From an uncultured Clostridia bacterium (GTDB taxonomy: Bacteria > Bacillota > Clostridia > Oscillospirales > Ruminococcaceae), in the NCBI GenBank assembly GCA_947175655.1, contig CAMWNQ010000116.1:1-5572 (forward strand): a DNA stretch of 5,572 bases. The letters are read 5' to 3'. The notes beneath the pieces are model-generated. The model saw only the letters and a program-made list of their open reading frames with translations, was not told where the DNA came from and did no database searches. The translations under genes and the position numbers were made by a program. Of the stretch, positions 1 to 5,546 are shown piece after piece. Numbering within the stretch: position 1 is the first letter of the stretch; each line of letters starts with the position of its first letter.

Positions 1-258
1 GTATATTCTGTTGATACTATATTTATACCATTTTCAGCAATTGTAGAAATAAGTGTTACTGATTCTTTAAATTCTCCAGCTGAAAATCTTTTTGAATTCT
101 TCAATAAAAATATACTTTCAAGACTTAATAACTCAATATATAATTATCCGGAAATCAAAAAGCTTGTAATAAAACCTGATACTAATCTTAAAAGACTGGT
201 ACTGCAATGTGAATTTAATATATCTGGAATATTCAGAAAGGAGAATTTCTCTTTATGA
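1..258 (+). CDS. C-terminal part of an unrecognised protein, possibly a phage tail gene (5' end outside window)
   Basis: The reading frame is open from base 1 and gives 85 residues before the TGA at 256-258, so only the C-terminus is visible. I do not recognise the family. The visible part is soluble, with no membrane segment: an N-terminal hydrophobic beta-like stretch (TIFIPFSAIVEISV), a helical middle (AENLFEFFNKNILSRL), then an alternating beta stretch near KRLVLQCEFNISG. Its stop codon overlaps the start of the next gene (ATGA), so the two are translationally coupled and probably work together. Two genes downstream is a tail-hub-like protein, so by context this may be another tail or baseplate component; that is inference only. 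Base composition is very A+T rich, like the following two genes. Confidence 0.75.
   Translation, partial: VYSVDTIFIPFSAIVEISVTDSLNSPAENLFEFFNKNILSRLNNSIYNYPEIKKLVIKPDTNLKRLVLQCEFNISGIFRKENFSL
237..243 (+). promoter_or_regulatory. Ribosome binding site of the 134-residue gene
   Basis: AAAGGAG lies inside the 3' end of the preceding gene, 11 bases before the ATG at 255. Together with the ATGA stop/start overlap it supports coupled translation of the two genes. Confidence 0.7.
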
Positions 259-659
259 ATTATTTTGAACACATTAACTCTCTGCCTATAAAAATAAATA
301 TCGGTGATTATTACTTTTTTGCGGATTCTGTAAAAATTTCTGGCAATTCCATTTTAAATGAACAAGCTACTGTATCAGGTTCTACAGTAATTACAAACAG
401 TACAATAAAAAACACTCTTGTAACTCTTAAAGGCAGTCTTGCCTCTGATTCGGATTTTACAAGCTTTGTACTTTATGCCGAAAACATTTTTAGAAATAAA
501 ATATCAGTTGATTTTACATATAAAAATATTGCTTTTAATTTATGTACTTTAAAATCTTATTCATCAGAAAACAAAAATGATGATATTAATATTATTAATA
601 TAATGCTGACTTTTTCAGTATCGGAATTAAAAGAGGTGAGCATTGAATATGAAAATTGA
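255..659 (+). CDS. Hypothetical 134-residue protein in a phage tail/baseplate-like operon
   Basis: This small protein has no signal peptide or membrane segment. Its sequence reads as mostly beta: short runs of alternating hydrophobic residues (residues about 11-30, 37-62, 80-103 and 112-130) separated by Ser/Thr/Asn-rich turns, including a SGSTVITNST stretch near residue 45. That style is common in tail tube or baseplate adaptor proteins, but no specific family motif is visible. The ATG at 255 is supported by AAAGGAG 11 bases upstream and by the ATGA overlap with the previous stop. Its 3' end overlaps the hub-like gene by 11 bp. In contractile tails the gene before the hub often encodes an adaptor or initiator that contacts tube and hub, which is a reasonable but unproven role here. 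Product not identified; the reading frame itself is secure. Confidence 0.7.
   Translation: MNYFEHINSLPIKINIGDYYFFADSVKISGNSILNEQATVSGSTVITNSTIKNTLVTLKGSLASDSDFTSFVLYAENIFRNKISVDFTYKNIAFNLCTLKSYSSENKNDDINIINIMLTFSVSELKEVSIEYEN
633..639 (+). promoter_or_regulatory. Ribosome binding site that fixes the hub-like gene start at 649
   Basis: GAGGTGA is 9 bases before the ATG at 649 but only 3 bases before an in-frame TTG at 643. Normal spacing therefore favours ATG 649 over the longer TTG-initiated form. Confidence 0.7.
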
Positions 660-1578
660 TATAAAACTTGAAATTATTAAAAATGATGCATCAGTTATTC
701 AGGAATCAGAAATAATCTCTTTCAGCTTCAAAAAAAATCTTTATATGTCATATACTATGCTGAATATCTCTTTTATTGCAGAGAATTCAGATTACACATC
801 TCCTTGCGAAATAAAACTCATTATTGATAATCGAATTGTTCATCACGGACTTATTGACAGTTTTGAAATCACTGAAAAAAATGGCGTTAAAACCGGAAGA
901 ATAGTTTCAAGAGGATTTACTTCACTTCTTCTGCAAAATCAGATTGAACCTGGTATAATAAATAATATTTCTCTTAACAGACTTATTGATGAATTTTATA
1001 ATCTAGATTATATTACTCACGAAGATAATTCAAATAATGAAAATTATATATATGTCCACAACCGTTCCACTATGTGGGACGGCATTGTAACACTTGCATA
1101 TAAACTCTACAGGACATATCCTTTTATAGAATCCTCAAACTGCATAAGAATTACTCCAAAATCTGAACCGGCTGTTTTTTCCTATGATGACAACAGTTTA
1201 ACATCATATGGCAAAATCAATGATTTTTCAAATATTATAAGCCATTTTGATATGCCAGATATTCAGGGTAATTATGGTACTTATACTTTTCAGGATTCAG
1301 ATGCAGTTGCAAATAAAATCATAAGACATAAATATATTGAACTTGACAGGGATTTTCTCTATAATCCTCAGGAAGCACTTATATTCAGAAATAAAATCTC
1401 AAACAAGGCAAAATTATGCCGTTATATGGAATATCACGGATATAACGGTGAAGATTTGACCGATATTGTATCTTTCAAGGATATTGAAAATAAAAAAATC
1501 GGTCTTTTATCAATAAAAGGAAACAAAACTGGAATATTTACAAGAATTGGCGTTTATTATGATAGCTTCTATAACTAA
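649..1578 (+). CDS. Phage baseplate hub-like protein (gp27 / Mu gpP / late control D type)
   Basis: A 309-residue protein that fits the hub at the base of contractile phage tails and related particles, where a trimer joins the tail tube to the spike. Seen: an N-terminal beta region with a binding-type segment near residues 56-74 (KLIIDNRIVHHGLIDSFEI), then RIVSRGFTSLLLQNQIEPG at about 85-103. In hub proteins this part reads as 'x-G-x-I-D-x-x-x... G-R-x-L-x-x-x-G-R-S-x-x-x-L-L'. A following segment, SLNRLIDEFY, fits the 'L-x-x-I-x-x-x-F' helix. STMWDGIVTLAYKLYRTYPFI (about 140-160) followed by IRITP matches the conserved 'x-V-W-D-x-I-x-x-L-A-x-x-x-G-x-x-x... L-x-x-T' part. The order and spacing of these segments are the evidence; individual matches are weak. 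It is somewhat shorter than many hub proteins (about 330-380 residues). It is coupled to the upstream gene by an 11-bp overlap. No spike, gp25-like or fibre gene follows; the next gene is feoA-like. An alternative is another tail-associated protein of the same fold. Confidence 0.65.
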   Translation: MKIDIKLEIIKNDASVIQESEIISFSFKKNLYMSYTMLNISFIAENSDYTSPCEIKLIIDNRIVHHGLIDSFEITEKNGVKTGRIVSRGFTSLLLQNQIEPGIINNISLNRLIDEFYNLDYITHEDNSNNENYIYVHNRSTMWDGIVTLAYKLYRTYPFIESSNCIRITPKSEPAVFSYDDNSLTSYGKINDFSNIISHFDMPDIQGNYGTYTFQDSDAVANKIIRHKYIELDRDFLYNPQEALIFRNKISNKAKLCRYMEYHGYNGEDLTDIVSFKDIENKKIGLLSIKGNKTGIFTRIGVYYDSFYN

Positions 1579-1600
1579 TCAAAAATATCTCAATATATCA

Positions 1601-1648
1601 CCTGTTTCTTCAAAACTGCATATAATAAAACAGGAATTTATATTCCTG
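1601..1648 (+). promoter_or_regulatory. Two competing hairpins ahead of the FeoA-domain gene
   Basis: CCTGTTT (1601-1607) can pair with AAACAGG (1628-1634). CAGGAAT (1631-1637) can instead pair perfectly with ATTCCTG (1642-1648) around a TTAT loop. The pairings share bases 1631-1634, so only one can form at a time. The second hairpin is not followed by a T-run on the plus strand, so it is not a terminator in that direction. On the minus strand it is followed by TTTTATTAT and might act as a weak backup terminator. A regulatory role is inference; both stems are only 7 bp. Confidence 0.35.
1621..1626 (+). promoter_or_regulatory. Possible -10 element for the FeoA-domain gene
   Basis: TATAAT is a perfect -10 hexamer with a nearby TG (two bases rather than one before the hexamer), but no convincing -35 box lies 16-18 bp upstream. 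If used, transcription would start at about 1633, inside the CAGGAAT/ATTCCTG inverted repeat. In this A+T-rich DNA the match could be chance, and feoA may simply be transcribed from the upstream operon. Confidence 0.3.
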
Positions 1649-1665
1649 AAACTATTCAATTTATC

Positions 1666-1670
1666 GGAGA
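1666..1670 (+). promoter_or_regulatory. Ribosome binding site that fixes the feoA start at 1676
   Basis: GGAGA ends 5 bases before ATG 1676. No comparable site precedes the upstream in-frame ATG at 1547. Confidence 0.75.
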
Positions 1671-1675
1671 AAAAT

Positions 1676-1912
1676 ATGAAAAGTATTGATACGTTAAATT
1701 TACTTAATGAGGGTGAAAAATGCAAAATAAAAAAACTCCTCATTGAAGGAAATATGCGGAAACGATTGCGTGATATAGGTCTTATAGAAGGAACTTCAGT
1801 TGAATGTCTTAAAAAAAGTGTATCAGGCGACCCGACAGCTTATTTAATTCGTGGTGCAGTTATAGCTCTGCGTTCTGATGATACTGCAAAAATAATCATA
1901 CTGAAATTATAA
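1676..1912 (+). CDS. feoA: FeoA-domain protein (ferrous iron transport accessory protein)
   Basis: A 78-residue protein consisting of a single FeoA domain, a small SH3-like barrel. In Feo systems FeoA binds the cytoplasmic side of the FeoB ferrous iron transporter and tunes its activity; the same domain also sits at the C-terminus of DtxR-type regulators. Seen: the family signature RKRLRDIGLIEGTSVECLKK (about 25-44), then SGDPTAYLIRGAVIALR (about 46-62), matching the 'R-x-L-x-x-L-G-L-x-x-G... G-D-P-x-x-x-x-x-R-G-x-x-x-x-L-R' pattern, and a C-terminal AKIIIL strand. The frame is open further upstream to 1547, but ATG 1676 is chosen because GGAGA lies at 1666-1670 and the family begins here; the extra 43 residues would overlap the hub gene and look non-coding. 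No feoB or second feoA is in the window, so it is an orphan copy and its partner is unknown. Confidence 0.9.
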   Translation: MKSIDTLNLLNEGEKCKIKKLLIEGNMRKRLRDIGLIEGTSVECLKKSVSGDPTAYLIRGAVIALRSDDTAKIIILKL

Positions 1913-1917
1913 TAATC

Positions 1918-1975
1918 AAAAAAATCAAGCCTGAACTCTCAACAGCAAATTTCAGAGAGTTCAGGCTTATTTCAT
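1918..1975. terminator. Bidirectional rho-independent terminator between convergent feoA and GH74 genes
   Basis: AAGCCTGAACTCTC (1927-1940) pairs perfectly over 14 bp with GAGAGTTCAGGCTT (1955-1968) around a 14-base loop. Read on the minus strand, the hairpin is followed by GATTTTTTTG (seven Ts, complement of 1918-1924), a strong terminator 18 bp beyond the GH74 stop codon. Read on the plus strand it is followed by the weaker TTATTTCATTT, and it starts 14 bp after the feoA stop. One hairpin therefore serves both convergent genes, better for the GH74 side. Confidence 0.9.
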
Positions 1976-1985
1976 TTATACATTA

Positions 1986-4679
1986 TTATTTTACAGGAAG
2001 TTCTTTTACTATCTTTGCAAGATACTGCTGAATTGCAAGTGCATCATCAGCTGTAATGCCGTTTCCTGTTGAATGAACATCAGCATTTATAAGACCTTGT
2101 GCATCAAGCTTGTTGCCTTCAGGATTTCCTACATATGCAGCAGACGCTACTACATCGGCAACATCAACTACACCGTCATTGTTGGCATCTCCATAAAGGA
2201 TTTTTGAAGTAGATGAGTCTGTAGTTTTAGTTGAATCTGTAGTCTTGGTTGCAGTTGTTGACTGGGTCGGGTCAGTACCGGCACCGTCTGAAAGTTTTCC
2301 GTAAACTATACCACAACCTACTGTTGACATATAAACTGTACCGAATTCATTCATATCACCTACAAGGAAGTTTCCGTTTCCTGTACCGCCATAGAGATGG
2401 TCAGTATTGATTACAACCCAGCTCTTACCGCCATCTGTTGAACGATAAATTCCCTCTGGGTCTGACTCAACAGGTCTGCCGTACATATAAAGTGTATTCA
2501 AACCACCATCTTTTTCAGAAGCTCCATAACCGATTGATTTGCAGTAGAAAACGTCAGTTTTTTCAACGTTAGCACCCTTATCAGATATGATATAAAGTCC
2601 GTTCCAACCATTAGCCATAGCAACTGTTCCATCGGTTATATAAGCAAGGTCGCCTGTATGGTCACACTGATCATATTTTCCGATTTGAGTTTCTTTGAAT
2701 GTTGCACCGTAATCTGTACTTACATAGAAAGAATAATGTGATTCTTCAAGAGTTGGTTCTTTTTTGTTCGGGTCAGAAGCCCAGTAATCATTATGCTTGA
2801 TTCCTGAACCATAAACAATAGACGGGTCGTTAAGGTCAACGAAAGTATATGTCTGTTTTGAACCATTAATTCCTGTAGATTCACTCCAAGTAGCACCGAA
2901 ATCATCTGTATATGCAACAGAAGAACCACCGCCGTTGGATTCAATTATTCTGTATTTTCCGTCAGCTGTTTCAGTAATGGAAAGTTTACCACCACTCCAT
3001 TTAAATGACATTTCTATCCATGTAGTACCGCCATCAGTACTATAATATCCCTTTGCATCATTCTGACTTACTCTTGCCATAATATCAGGATTTGATGGAC
3101 AATATGCAATAGCAGATGTTGAACCCATATTAGGCTTATGCTGAAGAGGAATAGTATCGACATCTTCATGAACAAAACCGTCATAGTCACCAATAGCAGA
3201 ATAATTCTTACCATCTGGAACGCTTATAAAGTCCAGAGCAACTACTTCTTCTACACCATCAGGGTGGAAATGGAACTGTGGGAGTTCATCCCAAGTGTTA
3301 TCACAGGCAAACATTCCGTTTCCTGAAGTAGATATTGACCTGTCAGGATTTACAGGGTCTATAACATAAGCACCTACCCAGTGTATAGCTTTATCTCTTA
3401 TCCAGTCATAACCGTTGTCTGCAAGATAATCAGCAATCGGAGGCTGTCCCCAGAAAGGAGTAATACCTGGAGTTGTTTCAATCCAGTGTTCTCCGCCATC
3501 TTCAGTTTTAAAGAATTTGTCACCCCATGCAGGTCCGTGTTCGCTATCCCAAGGTTGCCAAAGCTGAGCATTTGAGAAAAGTCCGCAAGTTGAACAAACC
3601 ATACGATTCGGATTTGACGGGTCAACGCTTATTCCACTGTAACCACCTTCCCCAGCCTGTGCAAATTCACCTGTCTGAGTTCTGTAGAGGTTTTTAAGCG
3701 GTGAAATATCTGTTACTTTGCCTGTCTTTGTGTCAAGTTTCATAACACTTCCTGCTGTACCTCCATCACCCACACATACAGCACCCTGAAATGCAAAGAA
3801 AATATTTCCCTGACCGTCACCTGTTATTCTTCCCGGATAATGAGCACTGTCAAGTTCTTCACTTAAATCAGTAAATTTGTCATCTTTAACATCAGCAACA
3901 ACAACATTGTATTTTCCAGTAGTTGAAGTACCTACATATACTTTTCCGTCGTAGATGTAAATAGTTGCAATACCGTTCTGAGTATTATATTCTCCGTTTG
4001 TAAGAGCTTTTCTCATATTGTTTGTCCAAGTAGGCCACTTGATTTCCTCTTTGAAAAGTCCGAGGTCACCATAGCTCTTAACTGTATTCCAAGTTTTACC
4101 GCCGTCAGTGGACTTGATAAGACAGGAATCACCAGCGTAAACATCACCGCCTGCATATATTACATCAGGATTATCAGGGTCAACTGCTATTGATTCACCA
4201 GTCTGTCTACCGTTTCCGTTACCGTGAACCTGAATGATATCTGTAACATCAATTTCTTCAAAAGTCTTACCGCCATCTGTTGTTTTGAAAATAACAGTTT
4301 TTTCTGCGGAAAAGTATGCACATCCACAAAGAAAATAAACAGTATCATCATCGGTAGGGTCAATAGCCATGGCATCAACGCTAAGAAGACCACGGTCAGC
4401 TTCATTGATAAATCCAAAGAGCTGTTCCCATTCATCTGTATCATAGTTGTATCTGTAAGCTCCGCCTACGTCAGTACGTGCATACATTGCATTCTTACCA
4501 GTAACGATACCGGAAACAAATCCGCCTCCGCCAATTCTGACTGTTCCCCACTCCATAGAATCCTTAACGGAATCTGCTGCTTTTACTGAACTTTCTTCAG
4601 AAGGTATAAGAATATAAGCACCTGAAAGAGATACACATACAGCAAGGGCTGCGGATAATGCTCTGAGCTTAAAATTCAT
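1986..4679 (-). CDS. Secreted dockerin-bearing GH74 xyloglucanase (cellulosomal)
   Basis: An 897-residue extracellular enzyme predicted to hydrolyse the beta-1,4-glucan backbone of xyloglucan. Order: signal peptide about 1-34 (basic start MNFKLR, hydrophobic core, likely cleavage after VKA), GH74 catalytic region about 44-797, Thr/Ser linker about 803-825, type I dockerin about 827-897. Seven Asp-box repeats (S/T-x-D-x-G-x-x-W/F) begin near residues 131, 188, 390, 545, 589, 652 and 745, as in tandem seven-bladed propellers. The YARTDVGGAYR motif holds D70, equivalent by motif to the first catalytic Asp of GH74 enzymes; D441 in the AYVIDPVNP segment is the best candidate for the second. The GH74-typical AIGDYDGFVHED follows near 495-506. 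Dockerin: first calcium loop D831, N833, D835, D839, D842 is complete; the second (from D867) is longer and atypical. ATG 4679 is chosen over ATG 4688, which touches the ribosome site. Monocistronic, with its own promoter and terminator. The xyloglucan substrate is a family-based inference. Confidence 0.93.
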   Translation of the reverse strand: MNFKLRALSAALAVCVSLSGAYILIPSEESSVKAADSVKDSMEWGTVRIGGGGFVSGIVTGKNAMYARTDVGGAYRYNYDTDEWEQLFGFINEADRGLLSVDAMAIDPTDDDTVYFLCGCAYFSAEKTVIFKTTDGGKTFEEIDVTDIIQVHGNGNGRQTGESIAVDPDNPDVIYAGGDVYAGDSCLIKSTDGGKTWNTVKSYGDLGLFKEEIKWPTWTNNMRKALTNGEYNTQNGIATIYIYDGKVYVGTSTTGKYNVVVADVKDDKFTDLSEELDSAHYPGRITGDGQGNIFFAFQGAVCVGDGGTAGSVMKLDTKTGKVTDISPLKNLYRTQTGEFAQAGEGGYSGISVDPSNPNRMVCSTCGLFSNAQLWQPWDSEHGPAWGDKFFKTEDGGEHWIETTPGITPFWGQPPIADYLADNGYDWIRDKAIHWVGAYVIDPVNPDRSISTSGNGMFACDNTWDELPQFHFHPDGVEEVVALDFISVPDGKNYSAIGDYDGFVHEDVDTIPLQHKPNMGSTSAIAYCPSNPDIMARVSQNDAKGYYSTDGGTTWIEMSFKWSGGKLSITETADGKYRIIESNGGGSSVAYTDDFGATWSESTGINGSKQTYTFVDLNDPSIVYGSGIKHNDYWASDPNKKEPTLEESHYSFYVSTDYGATFKETQIGKYDQCDHTGDLAYITDGTVAMANGWNGLYIISDKGANVEKTDVFYCKSIGYGASEKDGGLNTLYMYGRPVESDPEGIYRSTDGGKSWVVINTDHLYGGTGNGNFLVGDMNEFGTVYMSTVGCGIVYGKLSDGAGTDPTQSTTATKTTDSTKTTDSSTSKILYGDANNDGVVDVADVVASAAYVGNPEGNKLDAQGLINADVHSTGNGITADDALAIQQYLAKIVKELPVK
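2215..2250 (-). repeat. Two imperfect 18-bp tandem units in the GH74 linker
   Basis: Units 2215-2232 and 2233-2250 match at 15 of 18 positions and encode consecutive TKTTDS hexapeptides on the minus strand. They lie in the flexible Thr/Ser linker between catalytic region and dockerin. Such codon-phased repeats change linker length without shifting the frame. Confidence 0.8.
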
Positions 4680-4688
4680 AAAAAACAT

Positions 4689-4695
4689 CTCCTTT
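4689..4695 (-). promoter_or_regulatory. Ribosome binding site of the GH74 gene, deciding the start
   Basis: On the minus strand AAAGGAG ends 9 bases before ATG 4679. It directly abuts the upstream in-frame ATG at 4688, which therefore cannot be a properly spaced start; the true protein begins MNFKLR. Confidence 0.85.
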
Positions 4696-4713
4696 ATTAA
4701 TAATTCATATTTT

Positions 4714-4726
4714 TTAGATAATCTAA
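4714..4726. promoter_or_regulatory. Palindrome across the GH74 transcription start (candidate operator)
   Basis: TTAGAT-A-ATCTAA is a perfect 6-bp inverted repeat around one central base. It touches the last base of the GH74 -10 box and covers the predicted start point near 4719, a classical place for a repressor site. The regulator is unknown; A+T-rich DNA makes chance palindromes fairly likely. Confidence 0.45.
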
Positions 4727-4754
4727 TTTTAACATATTTTTATAAAAAAGTCAA
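4726..4754 (-). promoter_or_regulatory. GH74 promoter (sigma-A type, extended -10)
   Basis: On the minus strand TTGACT (complement of 4749-4754) is followed by a 17-bp spacer and TAAAAT (complement of 4726-4731). The spacer ends in TGT, giving an extended -10. Each hexamer differs from consensus at one base. Predicted start is near 4719, giving a leader of about 40 bases before ATG 4679. Confidence 0.75.
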
Positions 4755-4817
4755 TAATATTTTAAGAAACCATCATCGAATATACTTCTGTAATTTTCCT
4801 GTATTACGTAAATCCAA

Positions 4818-4847
4818 TTGACATTTCAGATACATATATGTTATAAT
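4818..4847 (+). promoter_or_regulatory. Promoter of the nuclease-like gene (near-consensus, extended -10)
   Basis: TTGACA (4818-4823) and TATAAT (4842-4847) are both perfect hexamers, separated by 18 bp, with TGT just before the -10. Predicted start is near 4854, giving a leader of about 25 bases. By sequence this is the strongest promoter in the window and it diverges from the GH74 promoter. Confidence 0.85.
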
Positions 4848-4862
4848 TAACAAAAAACAAAC

Positions 4863-4867
4863 AGGAG
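4863..4867 (+). promoter_or_regulatory. Ribosome binding site of the nuclease-like gene
   Basis: AGGAG lies 11 bases before ATG 4879, slightly long but acceptable spacing. No other in-frame start codon nearby fits better. Confidence 0.65.
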
Positions 4868-4878
4868 CAAACATACAT

Positions 4879-5511
4879 ATGAATGTCAATCTTGAAAATG
4901 ACTTACAGAAATGCTTAACTATGATAAGTCCGGAATGGAAAATACAAAACAATTCAAGTGACAAAGCAACAAATTTTATATATAAAGCTGAAACTCTTGA
5001 AAAATGTCTTGAAATGATAAAGAGTACAGGAGTTGACAAGAATTACGCTTTGCACAGATGGTATAATTATCATACATCTGTATACTGTGAAGATTTATTC
5101 TGTGATTATGGTGCTGTACACGAAAAAAATATATATAATCACGATGTTGATATATATATAAATAATATTCCGTATGATGTAAAACTGACTGTATATCCTG
5201 CAAAACTTAATTCTTATCGTAATGAATTCAATCTAAGAAATATAACAGGAAAAAATAAAATGATAAAGTGGTTGTATGCAAATCAGTCACAGGGAGCAAG
5301 AAAACAAATCCTTAACAGAATATATGTGATGTGCGATGGTGCAACTCAACATGATAGTCTGAAATTAAAAAGTAATTTCCCAATTCTCAAAAGACAGATA
5401 TCAGCATATATGAATTATACAAAAACCCATAATCCGAATGAAATAGAAATAACTGACAATGGTAAAAGCAAAATCATAAAAAGTGAACTCATTTATGTAA
5501 GTGAATCATAA
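4879..5511 (+). CDS. Hypothetical protein with PD-(D/E)XK nuclease-like motif
   Basis: A 210-residue soluble protein without signal peptide or membrane segment. Residues 91-102 read D-IYI-NN-IPY-D100-V-K102: an acidic residue, a beta hairpin, then D-x-K, the layout of the PD-(D/E)XK nuclease core, with E82 upstream as a possible extra metal ligand. Around it are an aromatic-rich stretch HRWYNYHTSVYCEDLF (59-74), an NQSQGARKQILNRIYVMCD segment (135-153) in which a Q/R-rich helix runs into a strand, and a Lys-rich C-terminus. The family includes restriction enzymes, repair nucleases and phage or defence nucleases; I cannot assign the target or a name. It has its own near-consensus promoter. No methyltransferase or partner gene is visible, so a restriction-modification pair is not shown. 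The motif could also belong to a nuclease-fold protein with another role. Confidence 0.7.
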   Translation: MNVNLENDLQKCLTMISPEWKIQNNSSDKATNFIYKAETLEKCLEMIKSTGVDKNYALHRWYNYHTSVYCEDLFCDYGAVHEKNIYNHDVDIYINNIPYDVKLTVYPAKLNSYRNEFNLRNITGKNKMIKWLYANQSQGARKQILNRIYVMCDGATQHDSLKLKSNFPILKRQISAYMNYTKTHNPNEIEITDNGKSKIIKSELIYVSES

Positions 5512-5546
5512 TAAATAGGCATTATATAACCAATAAAATATAGTAC

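Noticed and set aside
368..389. Inverted repeat TACTGTA / TACAGTA inside the 134-residue gene
   Set aside because: Short (7 bp), within coding sequence, not followed by a T-run; best explained by chance in A+T-rich codons.
1547..1675. N-terminal extension of the FeoA-domain protein to the ATG at 1547
   Set aside because: No ribosome site, overlap with the hub gene, and the extension does not belong to the FeoA domain; GGAGA precedes ATG 1676.
2720..4589. Several open frames of 62-121 codons overlapping the GH74 gene on both strands
   Set aside because: They lie wholly inside a clearly coding gene in other frames, lack ribosome sites and protein-family features.
4578..4679. Lipoprotein signal at the GH74 N-terminus because of a Cys in the hydrophobic core
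   Set aside because: LAVC lies early in the hydrophobic stretch and is not a proper lipobox; a V-K-A cleavage site follows, fitting a secreted, dockerin-anchored enzyme.
4680..4688. GH74 start at the upstream in-frame ATG (4688), adding Met-Phe-Phe
   Set aside because: That ATG directly abuts the AAAGGAG ribosome site, leaving no spacing; the next ATG at 4679 has a normal 9-base gap and a typical signal peptide start.
4773..5203. Minus-strand open frames of 75-88 codons opposite the nuclease-like gene
   Set aside because: They are antisense to a convincing gene with good promoter and ribosome site, and their translations resemble no family.
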